This document shows, piece after piece, positions 43,460 to 52,803 of a stretch of DNA of 64,000 bases. The notes under the pieces are model-generated. The model did not search any database and had not been told where the DNA came from. It saw nothing but the letters and a program-made list of their open reading frames with translations. Where the stretch lies: NCBI RefSeq assembly GCF_903819435.1, contig NZ_CAIJDP010000068.1, positions 248,001 through 312,000 on the forward strand, written 5' to 3'. Within the stretch, counting starts at the first letter, position 1. Each line of letters starts with the position of its first letter. The stretch comes from Flavobacterium salmonis (GTDB lineage Bacteria; Bacteroidota; Bacteroidia; Flavobacteriales; Flavobacteriaceae). The position numbers and the translations under genes were made by a program.

Positions 43460-44488
43460 ATGAAAAAAATCACGTTAGTCATTCTCTCACTTTTTTTGTC
43501 CTTATCTTCCTTTTCTCAAAATAAAATTATAATAAATAATCAGGCAACTCATTTTAACATCAAAAACAATAGTGACAGTATTGATTTTATTGTAGTTGAT
43601 ACTGTTTTAAATTTTAAAAAACCGATTTTCTTATTTTGCCAGGGTTCTTTACCTATCCCTCTATTTGTAAAACCTGAGAAAGAGCCAATGTGGATGATTG
43701 GAGGGGGAATCACTAATTTTGATATCGAAGAAATAAAAAGAAATTATCATTTAGTGGTAATTTCAATGCCTAAGACTCCTGTAATTGTTGAAGAAAAAAA
43801 TCTAAGCGAATCGTATTGCTATATCCCAAATCCTAAAAGACCTGAAGAATTCGATAAAGAGTATATGAAATCTGACTATTTGGAAATGTATCAAACTCGT
43901 GCTAATACAGTATTAAAGTACTTACGAAAACAAAAATGGGTTGATAATTCAAAACTAATTGTAGCTGGTCATTCTCAAGGGTCAAAAGTAGCGACAGCAA
44001 TTTCGATTTCAAATAAAAATGTAACTCATTTAGGCTTATTTGGAGCCAATCCTTTTGGAAGAATTGACCAATTGATAAGAAATTATAGAAAAGAGGCAGA
44101 GGCAAAAAAAATTACCTGGAAAGAAGCCGATGAAAAAATTAACGATAAATACCAAATGTTTCGAGATGCTTACAATAATGATTCCATAAAAAAAGATCCT
44201 ACTTTATTAGCTTGGAAATCTTTTTCAAAACCTCAGATTAATGATTGGCTAAAAATTACCATTCCAACTTATCTGGCTTATGCTACAAACGATATCGCTT
44301 CCGACTTATGTGATTTAGTTCCTTTGTTTTATATTCAGAATTCTAAAAATAATTTGACTTACAAAAGATATTTAAACTTAGAGCATAATTTTTTTGAAGT
44401 AAATGAAGACGGAAGTGCAAATTATGAAAAAGAACACTGGACTGAAGTTATGAGTGTTTTTGTAAAATGGACTTTACAAAAACACTAA
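43460..44488 (+). CDS. Secreted alpha/beta hydrolase
   Basis: From the ATG at 43460 the protein is 342 residues with a signal peptide (ending SSFSQN). The hydrolase fold has GHSQGSKVATA with the nucleophilic Ser at about residue 172; the acid and the His (ALEHNFFE near the C terminus) are consistent. A TTG five codons upstream at 43445 is in frame but less convincing. Probably an esterase or peptidase in the periplasm; substrate unknown. Confidence 0.82.
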   Translation: MKKITLVILSLFLSLSSFSQNKIIINNQATHFNIKNNSDSIDFIVVDTVLNFKKPIFLFCQGSLPIPLFVKPEKEPMWMIGGGITNFDIEEIKRNYHLVVISMPKTPVIVEEKNLSESYCYIPNPKRPEEFDKEYMKSDYLEMYQTRANTVLKYLRKQKWVDNSKLIVAGHSQGSKVATAISISNKNVTHLGLFGANPFGRIDQLIRNYRKEAEAKKITWKEADEKINDKYQMFRDAYNNDSIKKDPTLLAWKSFSKPQINDWLKITIPTYLAYATNDIASDLCDLVPLFYIQNSKNNLTYKRYLNLEHNFFEVNEDGSANYEKEHWTEVMSVFVKWTLQKH

Positions 44489-44509
44489 AACTCCAAATTT
44501 TTTCTTTCT

Positions 44510-47500
44510 TTAAAAACTATAAGCAGCTCCAAAAACTATTCTTCCAGGCTCATCTGGTGATTGAAAATAAGAGATTCTGGCAGTTAAAACATTAATAGCA
44601 TTTAACCATAGTCCTCCCCCATAATCCTGATGCCATTTTTTAGAGTTTTCTCCATCAAACCAAACTCTTCCGTAATCAAAACCACCTAAAATCCCATAGG
44701 TTAAAGGTGCAACTGTATGATGAATTTTACCAATATTCAACCTCAAATCTGTACTTTGAGAAAAGTATGAATGTCCTAGAAAACGTTCATTTCTATAACC
44801 TCTTAAATCAGAATCCCCTCCTAAAGAAGCTCCGTGGTAAAAGTTAAAATTATTATTTAAAATGGCTTTACCCTTTAAAGATGTTGCCAAAACAAATTTT
44901 CCGTTATGATCAATTTTATGTGTGAAACCTAAAATACTTTCAAGTGTTGGAAAATTTTGCTCAGTATCGTTTAAGTTTGTCGTCCACATACCCGAAATCA
45001 TAAAATACATTCCTAAGGTTGGCTTAGCCGCAAAATCAGCATTTTTAAAAACATATTTTACTTTTAAACCTCCGTAATTCTGATTGTCAAATACTTTCGG
45101 ATTTACTATTCCTGCAACATCAATAAATCTGCCATCAGTTTCTTCAACCTTCATTCTTTGAAAAATCGGCTGCAGGCTAAATTCGCTTCCAAAGCGTCCC
45201 ACATGCCTTATTGCGCTGGAAACATTAAATTTTCTAATGCGAACCCGATTATAATCCATTCCAAAGTCATCATCATCGTTTTCAGTTTCATTTCCGTATC
45301 CAAAAAAATTCATCGCAAAATTTGGCGTTGTATATTGAGCATCTACATCAATTACCCATTTCCCTAACAAACCGGGAAAATGTGCCGTATAATCAAATTC
45401 CAAGCCTCCGGTTGCGAAATAATAAAAACCATTAAAAATATGTTTTTGAGTATATGGATTTTGCTTGAAATTATTAACAGTATAATTTAAATTGACGCCT
45501 ACTTTCACACCATCATCAGGATTAAACCCAATATTTGGAAGTCCCGCAATTACATTATACTTTGGCTTTTCATAATTATACAAATTGACATTATAATCAT
45601 CTGTAAGCTGGGTTCTGGTTTTAGAATCTAAGTTATAAGTGTTCTCTTTTGATTTGAAATCATACACAATAACTTTTTTACCATTTTCGACATTATAAGT
45701 ATCGTTGTTTTGACCACCAATCAAACGAATCTTAATTTTTGACTTTTGGTTTCCAATTACCTGAAAAACATCATTATCATCAAGACCGTAAATCCACAGA
45801 TTTTTAGTTTTGGCATCAGTTGCCGTTTTAGTGTAAACCAACTCATCCCCTTCTTTTTTCACTCTGTAAACCTGTATCTCTATAGACTTTTTAATATTAT
45901 GATTGATTACAAATTTGTCTTTTTTGTCGGTTCCTGCTATCATAACCGTACGGCTTAATACATCAGAATATTCAGAAGCATATTTCTGAAGATCCTTTTT
46001 TCTCCTTTTTAATTTATTCTTGATATCTTCAACTGTTCCATCCTGAACTTCTTTAGGCATGTTTTTAAAAGCATTATCAATATCAGCATCTGATAAATTT
46101 TCCTGAATAAATTTAGCCTGTTCAATCCAGTCTTTTTCTTCAGTCGTTCTCAGAAAAGCCAAATCCATTGGATAAGGTTCTCTTCCAAGCCATTTTACAT
46201 TGATTTTATCTCCCTTGAAAGTACGCATATGCCTAAGCGCCGGAATATTCATTAAAAGAGAAAGCAAAGCTCCATCGTATTTTGCAAAAGCCTGATCACG
46301 ATCACGCGGAATTGGTTTGTAAACAACTTTATCTCCCTTTTTATATTCGCCCCAGCGCCATTGATCGCTGTGTCTGTCCCAATCACCAATCAGTATATCA
46401 AACAACCGCGCTTTGATGTATTCTTTTTCATCGACAGTGTATTTTTCATCTTTGTGAAGATTTTTCATCATATCTTCTGTACTGATAATATTTGATGGAC
46501 TTCCAAAATTTTTAGCATCCAGATGATTATCTGCAGGACGTTCTTCTACCATGTACAACTGATCTCCAAAGTTAGAATTAAACTCTTTTAAGCCTTCCTG
46601 CTTTGGAATATAATATAAAAATGGATTGGTATGTAAAAGCCCTATCTGATCAGACATAGTGGCAGTTACAAAAGGAGAATACGGATGAGAGGTGGTATAA
46701 AAATCAAGTAAAAAATTCTCTGCATATGTATTTTGGAAATCATTCACAACATACTGATCTTTAAAGGCTACAGATTGTAAAAAAGCTATTGCACTTTTTT
46801 TCATGCCGCGCATCACATATTCCCTCCCTTTTGAGTCTGACATTCTTAAAGAAACAGACTGATGACCTCCCCCTTCACGAATAGGTTTCAGACCTCCCAT
46901 TAAAGTATCAATTGTAGCTGTTTTTGCTTCTACTGGCATACTGTAATATTTTCTGTAATGCTTACCAAACAAGAATTTATGAAATAAACTTTTATCGGTC
47001 ATTTCAGAAGAATATATTGAAGTTTTGATAGTTGGCGGAAAGTTACTTGAAACATTAGAAGCCCAGTTAAACTCCTTGGCTTTTATGATTTCTTGTTCAA
47101 AAAGCATTTTTTCCTTATTATTTTCATTTCCAAAAAATGCCACTTTAGCATCACCACTTTTATATAAGGTCAAGGTTGCATAACCATTTCCACCATATGA
47201 AAAATCAGTTGAATTGATAGCCCTTGCAGCTTCAGATTTTGAACCGGCGCCGCTAATAATCTGCTTAATATTTTCTTTACTGATATACTGCAGATTATGA
47301 TCATGACCGGAAACAACTATGACATTTTTTTGCTTTTGCAACAGTGTTTTTATTCGTTTTGAATAAATAGTATATTGTTTATTTTGAAGATCCTGCGGGC
47401 TGGCACCAGATGTTTTTCTGAGTAAATTTATAATCGACCCAATTACCGGCAGTGGAATCTTTTTCTCTAAAGGGAACAACTGCTTTTCTAATGAAAACTG

Positions 47501-48244
47501 ACCCCCATGCGTTCCGTTGCTCATCAAAGGATGATGAATGGCAAGCACCACTGTTTTTTCCTGATTTTTATTTAAAACATTTTCAAGTTCATCAAAAAAA
47601 TCTTCTCTGGTTTTAATGTCGCAATTATCGTTAATTGTGGGGTGATTATCCCAGTCTTGTAAAAACCATTCACTATCAACAGTTACTAATGTTATAGTGC
47701 TGTCAATTTTCACATCTTCAATCGGACAGGATTTTCTAGGCAGAAACGCTTTTTTATCATTTAAATATTTGGTTACAAAATCAGCTTGGCGTTCCAATCC
47801 TTTGATTCCGTTGTACCAATCGTGATTTCCCGGAATCACAATTGTTTTCCCCCTAAATCCTTTACTCAATTTTAATTGATTCGTTAGTTTTTTTTCTGCC
47901 ACAGTAATATCAGCAGTATTATTATCATTAGGAAAGCCTTTTGGATAGATGTTGTCTCCTAGAAACAATAAGGTTGCTTTTTTATTAGACTTTTTAAGTT
48001 TTTGATGCAACAGTTCCAGTGTTTGCTGTGCCTGCTCTTCATCAGCATTGCCAGCATCTCCAACTAAATAAAAAGTATGGACAATTTTTATAGTATCCGT
48101 TACGTTTTGTGTTTCGTTAGCACTTACATTTTTTCCGTATTGGGCATTTTGCGTTGCACAACAATAAAAAAAAGGTATAGCGACTATTGCCAAAAGACAG
48201 TTTTTAATCTTAGCAATAAAATGATTATCCAAAAACAATTTCAT
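44510..48244 (-). CDS. Metallophosphoesterase fused to an Omp85-like outer-membrane barrel
   Basis: A 1244-residue fusion protein. The N terminus is probably a lipoprotein signal (FFYCCATQN). A calcineurin-like phosphoesterase follows with the full metal motif set: LVGDAGNADEEQ, LFLGDNIYPKG, VIPGNHDWYNG, AIHHPLMSNG and VSGHDHNLQYI. A middle region (about 450-900) has no recognised domain. The C-terminal 350 residues form a beta-barrel resembling surface-antigen/Omp85 proteins and end in AAYSF, with a terminal aromatic as required for barrel insertion. It is likely anchored in the outer membrane with the phosphatase exposed. Substrate unknown. Confidence 0.85.
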   Translation of the reverse strand: MKLFLDNHFIAKIKNCLLAIVAIPFFYCCATQNAQYGKNVSANETQNVTDTIKIVHTFYLVGDAGNADEEQAQQTLELLHQKLKKSNKKATLLFLGDNIYPKGFPNDNNTADITVAEKKLTNQLKLSKGFRGKTIVIPGNHDWYNGIKGLERQADFVTKYLNDKKAFLPRKSCPIEDVKIDSTITLVTVDSEWFLQDWDNHPTINDNCDIKTREDFFDELENVLNKNQEKTVVLAIHHPLMSNGTHGGQFSLEKQLFPLEKKIPLPVIGSIINLLRKTSGASPQDLQNKQYTIYSKRIKTLLQKQKNVIVVSGHDHNLQYISKENIKQIISGAGSKSEAARAINSTDFSYGGNGYATLTLYKSGDAKVAFFGNENNKEKMLFEQEIIKAKEFNWASNVSSNFPPTIKTSIYSSEMTDKSLFHKFLFGKHYRKYYSMPVEAKTATIDTLMGGLKPIREGGGHQSVSLRMSDSKGREYVMRGMKKSAIAFLQSVAFKDQYVVNDFQNTYAENFLLDFYTTSHPYSPFVTATMSDQIGLLHTNPFLYYIPKQEGLKEFNSNFGDQLYMVEERPADNHLDAKNFGSPSNIISTEDMMKNLHKDEKYTVDEKEYIKARLFDILIGDWDRHSDQWRWGEYKKGDKVVYKPIPRDRDQAFAKYDGALLSLLMNIPALRHMRTFKGDKINVKWLGREPYPMDLAFLRTTEEKDWIEQAKFIQENLSDADIDNAFKNMPKEVQDGTVEDIKNKLKRRKKDLQKYASEYSDVLSRTVMIAGTDKKDKFVINHNIKKSIEIQVYRVKKEGDELVYTKTATDAKTKNLWIYGLDDNDVFQVIGNQKSKIKIRLIGGQNNDTYNVENGKKVIVYDFKSKENTYNLDSKTRTQLTDDYNVNLYNYEKPKYNVIAGLPNIGFNPDDGVKVGVNLNYTVNNFKQNPYTQKHIFNGFYYFATGGLEFDYTAHFPGLLGKWVIDVDAQYTTPNFAMNFFGYGNETENDDDDFGMDYNRVRIRKFNVSSAIRHVGRFGSEFSLQPIFQRMKVEETDGRFIDVAGIVNPKVFDNQNYGGLKVKYVFKNADFAAKPTLGMYFMISGMWTTNLNDTEQNFPTLESILGFTHKIDHNGKFVLATSLKGKAILNNNFNFYHGASLGGDSDLRGYRNERFLGHSYFSQSTDLRLNIGKIHHTVAPLTYGILGGFDYGRVWFDGENSKKWHQDYGGGLWLNAINVLTARISYFQSPDEPGRIVFGAAYSF

Positions 48245-48270
48245 AATTTAGTGGTATAAAAATATTCTCT

Positions 48271-49449
48271 ATGAATCTAATAGAACAATCCGAAGATTTC
48301 ATCAGTAATTTACTCAAAGATAAACTTTCTAATTTATATACTTACCACAATTTTAGCCATACACAAAGTGTGGTAAATGCAACAAAGGAACTGTGTGAAA
48401 AAGAAAAAGTAAATACCGATGAAAGGGAACTACTTTTAATTGCTGCATGGTTTCATGATGCCGGTTATACAAAAGGTTATGAAAATCACGAAAACGAAAG
48501 TGTAAAGATCGCTTCCGAATTTCTAAAAGAAAGAAATCAATCAGAGGATTTTATAAAAAAAGTAGGCGAACTGATTTCGGCAACAGCCAAAGAATATGTC
48601 CCAAAAAATCATTTAGAAAAAATAATTAAAGATGCGGACTTCATACACATTATTAGTCCGGAATATACAAATACGTGTGAATTATTACGCCTGGAATTAA
48701 AAAACACAGGTATTGTCGATTTTTCTACTTTGGAATGGGCTACAGAAAATTTCAAGTTTTTAATGACTAAACACCATTTTTACACGGATTATGCCCAAAA
48801 AAAATGGCAGCCTTTAAAAGAAAAGAATCTCGTTCGTATTCAGAAAAAAATCAACAAGCAGCAAGCAAAAGAAACTGTTGTAATCGAAGATGAAAACAAA
48901 AAGAAAGATAAAGCGGAAAAACCGGATCGCGGCATAGACACTTTATTTCGGGTTACTTTAGGGAATCACACTCGTTTAAGTGGTATTGCAGACAGCAAAG
49001 CAAATATTTTATTATCTGTAAATGCTATTATCATTTCAATTGCACTTTCTTCTATTATTCCAAAATTAGATAGTCCAAAAAATGCTCATTTGGTAATCCC
49101 TACATTCATAATGCTGATCTCTAGTGTAATTACTATTATTTTCGCTATTTTATCAACAAGACCCAAAGTAACCTCTGGTTTTTTTACACGAGAGGATGTC
49201 CAGGCCAAAAAGGTAAATTTAATGTTTTTTGGAAATTTTTATAAAATGCCTTTACACGAATATGATTGGGCAATGAATGAAATGATGAAAGACCGTGATT
49301 ATTTATACTCTACAATGATAAAAGATTTATATTATCTAGGTTTGGTTTTACAACGAAAATATAATTTGCTAAGAATTGCTTACAACATTTTCATGATTGG
49401 AATTATTGTTACAGTAATTGCTTTTGTTATCGCATTCAAATCAATTTAA
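48271..49449 (+). CDS. HD-domain protein fused to a Pycsar-type membrane effector domain
   Basis: A 392-residue fusion. Residues about 20-140 form an HD phosphohydrolase domain: His30 in YHNFSHTQSVV, His62-Asp63 in AAWFHDAGYTKG, and KDADF later. After a charged linker (about 200-225), the C-terminal part matches the Pycsar system effector transmembrane domain: LFRVTLGNHTRLSGIADSKANILLSVNAIIIS, with three membrane segments (about 245-265, 272-294, 366-388). In Pycsar, such effectors respond to cyclic pyrimidine nucleotides made by an adjacent cyclase, but no cyclase is seen nearby. The HD domain might hydrolyse a nucleotide signal. Divergent from the metallophosphoesterase gene (26 bp apart). 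Confidence 0.82.
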   Translation: MNLIEQSEDFISNLLKDKLSNLYTYHNFSHTQSVVNATKELCEKEKVNTDERELLLIAAWFHDAGYTKGYENHENESVKIASEFLKERNQSEDFIKKVGELISATAKEYVPKNHLEKIIKDADFIHIISPEYTNTCELLRLELKNTGIVDFSTLEWATENFKFLMTKHHFYTDYAQKKWQPLKEKNLVRIQKKINKQQAKETVVIEDENKKKDKAEKPDRGIDTLFRVTLGNHTRLSGIADSKANILLSVNAIIISIALSSIIPKLDSPKNAHLVIPTFIMLISSVITIIFAILSTRPKVTSGFFTREDVQAKKVNLMFFGNFYKMPLHEYDWAMNEMMKDRDYLYSTMIKDLYYLGLVLQRKYNLLRIAYNIFMIGIIVTVIAFVIAFKSI

Positions 49450-49461
49450 AAATAGCGCTAT

Positions 49462-49513
49462 AGATCTATCTGTATAAAAGCAATTAAAGCTCTATTTTCA
49501 GATAGATCTCTTT
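49462..49513 (+). terminator. Terminator-like hairpin after the HD-effector gene
   Basis: AGATCTATCTG (49462-49472) pairs perfectly with CAGATAGATCT (49499-49509) around a 26-nt loop, followed by CTTTT. Possibly a terminator, though the loop is long. Confidence 0.55.
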
Positions 49514-49602
49514 TCTGTATATAAATCATATGAACGCCTGCTCGGTCTTAACAAAAACTATTTGCTTCAATCCTCAAAAATCATATTACTTTTACGATAA
49601 AT

Positions 49603-51969
49603 TTATTTAAGTTCATCTAATAAGTCCTGATAAGTGATTTTTTGAGAAATTGAATTTCCGGTATTATTTATGACTTTTACACGTATCGCCCTTAATCCTG
49701 AAACCCCCTGCAAATCTTCAACTTCAAATTGTTCGATAGCGGGTTCCAATATTTTTTTGTGCTGTAAATATTTAATATATTTTAAGTATTCTGCTTCTTC
49801 ACTATTTTGCGAATAGACAATTGTAATTTTTTCTTTTTCTGTAATTCTGTCGGTTGAACCTTTTATGTTCGATTTATCGATTCTTTTTTTCACAACTTCA
49901 TAACGTGCATTATAAGTTCCGTCAACATCAAAACGTTTTTCATCCATTCTAAAACGAATTGAAAGAGGAGCACTAAACACCAAAATCAGCGAGGTCACAT
50001 CCAATTCGTACGGCAATGAAGCTTTGAGTTCATGATGTTCTAATTCCATTTCGCACAAAGTCTGCAATTGCCACAAACGAAGGTTATGCAAATACATCAT
50101 ATCAAAAGATTTAGAAGGCGTTATAGAAGCTCCTATATATAAATTATGCTCAACACCATCTGTTTTAAAACGTTCGTAATAATGCGGATAAATTTGTTGG
50201 GCTTCAATTTGCTTTTTATCTAAAACTGAGGCTAATTTTTTATTAATAATAGACATTGCATTATCAAATTTCTTTCTTTCATGATAAAACAAGCCAGATT
50301 TTTCGTCCAGACTCTCAAAATACAGTTGCTCTAACTTTTCGTTCCTGGCTGTACCCTTTGTGTTTTTAAGAATAGGATGAATTTCTTCTTCAATATAACG
50401 CTGTATATGCTGTTCAGTATCTGCTTTTAATGGGAAATCTAATTCTTGACGCAATGATTCAAGTTCAAATTTACGCTGCTCCAAAAGAACTAAATTAGCG
50501 TTTGGTTTCTGATTTTCGAAAATTTCCAAAAGAGTGGTAAGCTGATTTTTTAAATCTTTCTTTACCGTATCATTTCTATGTTCAGACGAACCTTTTATAT
50601 CAATTTGACCATATAACGGAAACACATCTTTAAAAACAATTTCTTTGAAAATATAATCTTTTGAATGATTGATATTTTGGAAATAATTCTGAGATTCTTT
50701 TTTAAATTTCCAATAAACGCTCGGATGTATAGTAGTATATTCTCGCTGGATAATAGCTTCAACCTGATGTTGCATATCAGTATTGTAGCGATCAATAGTA
50801 TCAGTTAAATACGGTAAAATCAACTCTAGCTTGGTTGCATTTATACTATTGAGTTCCCTTGGATTTTGAGAAACAATTTCAAGTACTCCCAATAAATGAT
50901 CATCTTTAATAATTGGCGCAAAAATACAACTGTTTATATTTTGATTAAGTAAGTGTTTTCCTAGTTTTTCATTTCCTGCTTCATGAGAAAATTTCTCAAC
51001 ATTTGAAATTACAAATAACTCCTTTTTGTCTAAAAGATTTTCAAAAGAGCATCCAAATAAAGCATTTTTACAATGTACTTCATGATCATCCGAAAGCAAA
51101 AAACTATGCATTTTGGTATCAAATTTAGGAGGCCTGTTGAATTTTTCCTCTTCAGGACTGTAGACTATAAAACCGAATCTTAAACCTGGAATTTTAAATA
51201 ATGATATGAAAATTGATTCAATAATTTCGGTTGGAGTAACGGTATCCTCTGGCTTTAAGAGATTACTCTTTAAATTCGAAACAGCATTTTCAGTAGTAGC
51301 ATCAAATAAGGAAACAATTCCAAAACCTTTTAAGATCCAACTACCTAAAGGAAATTTAGATTTCCATAACGCAATATCATTATAATTATCAATTAGCAAA
51401 TCGATATCATCCTGCAATAATTGTATTGAATTCTCGGTTGGAATGATTTCTAAAAAATCTGCATTGTATAAAATACGATAATGTCTTTCTACACCTTTAT
51501 CATCAGGTATATCGTAGAAAAAAGGCTTGTTAAAATCTATATTTTGGTGATAGTAACTACTTAAAATCAGACAGCAGTTATTAATATAAAATTGGTGCTC
51601 ATCAAAATCACGGATTTCCATATCAAATTCAGAACCCGCATTACTCAAAATTTTCCTGAATCGTTCTGTATAATTGAATGTTAAATTTTGAAATGGAATT
51701 GTAACTGCTTTTATTTCGTTATGCGTTAAAGCTGTCGGAAACAAATCAGCCAATAGATTTTTTATGAGACTTTCATTTTTTTGAATAAACTTATAGTCTT
51801 CTATACCGGTTCTAAATTCAGGCAAAGCTTCTGTTTCTTTCAGGATTGCTTTTGCATAATTCGACCTGTAATCAACATCTGACAAGGCTATTTCTTCGAA
51901 AGATTCAATTAATTTATGAAAAGATATTATAGTTCTGAAAGGACTTTCTTTAAACAAATGAGTATTCAT
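49603..51969 (-). CDS. Large GAF-domain protein
   Basis: A 788-residue cytoplasmic protein. A GAF-like sensory domain spans about 240-395 (GFIVYSPEEEKFN, FVISNVEKF, SCIFAPIIKDDHLLGVLEIVS). The flanking regions are long, charged and helical, and no catalytic output domain is seen. It may bind a ligand and act through protein contacts. It is a single-gene unit with its own -7 box and no obvious partner. Function unknown. Confidence 0.75.
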   Translation of the reverse strand: MNTHLFKESPFRTIISFHKLIESFEEIALSDVDYRSNYAKAILKETEALPEFRTGIEDYKFIQKNESLIKNLLADLFPTALTHNEIKAVTIPFQNLTFNYTERFRKILSNAGSEFDMEIRDFDEHQFYINNCCLILSSYYHQNIDFNKPFFYDIPDDKGVERHYRILYNADFLEIIPTENSIQLLQDDIDLLIDNYNDIALWKSKFPLGSWILKGFGIVSLFDATTENAVSNLKSNLLKPEDTVTPTEIIESIFISLFKIPGLRFGFIVYSPEEEKFNRPPKFDTKMHSFLLSDDHEVHCKNALFGCSFENLLDKKELFVISNVEKFSHEAGNEKLGKHLLNQNINSCIFAPIIKDDHLLGVLEIVSQNPRELNSINATKLELILPYLTDTIDRYNTDMQHQVEAIIQREYTTIHPSVYWKFKKESQNYFQNINHSKDYIFKEIVFKDVFPLYGQIDIKGSSEHRNDTVKKDLKNQLTTLLEIFENQKPNANLVLLEQRKFELESLRQELDFPLKADTEQHIQRYIEEEIHPILKNTKGTARNEKLEQLYFESLDEKSGLFYHERKKFDNAMSIINKKLASVLDKKQIEAQQIYPHYYERFKTDGVEHNLYIGASITPSKSFDMMYLHNLRLWQLQTLCEMELEHHELKASLPYELDVTSLILVFSAPLSIRFRMDEKRFDVDGTYNARYEVVKKRIDKSNIKGSTDRITEKEKITIVYSQNSEEAEYLKYIKYLQHKKILEPAIEQFEVEDLQGVSGLRAIRVKVINNTGNSISQKITYQDLLDELK

Positions 51970-51989
51970 CTGAAATGTAGTTTAGAATA

Positions 51990-51997
51990 CAAAATTA
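51990..51997 (-). promoter_or_regulatory. Putative -7 box of the GAF-domain gene
   Basis: Minus-strand TAATTTTG fits TAnnTTTG, 21 bp upstream of the start codon. Confidence 0.4.
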
Positions 51998-52082
51998 ATA
52001 ATTAAGTTAATCTAATTATCTATTTAGCCTATTTATTTCTTGTTTATAAGTTTCAAGAAACTGCTTTGAGTTTTTATAAAAC

Positions 52083-52113
52083 AAAAAAAGTCCTCAAGAA
52101 GAGGACTTTTTAT
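52083..52113 (-). terminator. Terminator after rpsT
   Basis: AAAAGTCCTC (52086-52095) pairs with GAGGACTTTT (52101-52110) around a 5-nt loop. On the minus strand it is followed by a T run, 24 bp beyond the S20 stop codon. Confidence 0.88.
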
Positions 52114-52134
52114 ATTGTAGGAAATTGTAATTAA

Positions 52135-52386
52135 TTACAACTTAGCAACATGTTTTGTTAATTTAGATTTCAAATTAGAAGCTTTGTTATCATGAATGAT
52201 ATTCTTTTTAGCTAATTTATCAATCATAGAAATTACAGTTGATAATTTAGAAGCAGCATCAGATTTTTCAGTAGCTAATCTTAATGCTTTAATAGCATTA
52301 CGAGTAGTTTTATGTTGGTATCTGTTAAGAACTCTTCTTTTTTCGTTACTTCTGATTCTTTTTAATGCTGACTTATGATTTGCCAT
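52135..52386 (-). CDS. rpsT: 30S ribosomal protein S20
   Basis: An 83-residue, very basic, helical protein that binds 16S rRNA. It begins MANHKSALKRIRSNEKRR, the standard S20 start, and is of normal length. The start was set at the ATG 52386; a longer frame running to 52449 is open but lacks similarity to S20 and would contain the leader. The two tRNA-Glu genes lie just upstream on the same strand and probably share the transcript. Confidence 0.95.
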   Translation of the reverse strand: MANHKSALKRIRSNEKRRVLNRYQHKTTRNAIKALRLATEKSDAASKLSTVISMIDKLAKKNIIHDNKASNLKSKLTKHVAKL

Positions 52387-52541
52387 TTTTTTTAATTTTA
52401 GATGTAATAATTTATTATAGATACTAGTTAAAAAAGAAAAACCTCCCACAATTGCAAAACAATCACTTTGGTTTTAACTAATAAAATAAAAACAGAGACA
52501 CCAGTTTTTATTTTATAAAACTTATTCACAACTAATTTTAG

Positions 52542-52613
52542 TAGTCCGTGGGGGAATCGAACCCCCCTTACCAGGATGAAAACCTGGCGTCCTAACCGAT
52601 AGACGAACGGACC
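52542..52613 (-). tRNA. tRNA-Glu (anticodon TTC), copy 2
   Basis: A 72-nt cloverleaf on the minus strand. The acceptor stem is GGTCCGT with ACGGACT (G1-U72 wobble), the anticodon stem is CCAGG/CCTGG with loop TTTTCAT (anticodon TTC), and the T arm is GGGGG-TTCGATT-CCCCC. CCA is not encoded. It is identical to the copy 110 bp upstream. Confidence 0.97.
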
Positions 52614-52651
52614 AATATATCAAGAAAATACTTAATCTGCAAGAAAAAAAG

Positions 52652-52723
52652 TAGTCCGTGGGGGAATCGAACCCCCCTTACCAGGATGAAAACCTGGCGT
52701 CCTAACCGATAGACGAACGGACC
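52652..52723 (-). tRNA. tRNA-Glu (anticodon TTC), copy 1
   Basis: Identical in sequence to the second copy, separated from it by 38 bp. A promoter box lies 23 bp upstream (52746-52753). The tandem duplication would let two tRNAs be made from one transcript. Confidence 0.97.
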
Positions 52724-52745
52724 GTGTGTTTCTCTAATGCGGATG

Positions 52746-52753
52746 CAAAAATA
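52746..52753 (-). promoter_or_regulatory. Putative -7 box of the tRNA-Glu/rpsT transcript
   Basis: Minus-strand TATTTTTG fits TAnnTTTG, 23 bp upstream of the first tRNA. Confidence 0.45.
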
Positions 52754-52803
52754 CAACTATTTTTAAGATGTACAATACCTGATGCAAAAAAAATTAAAAA
52801 AAA

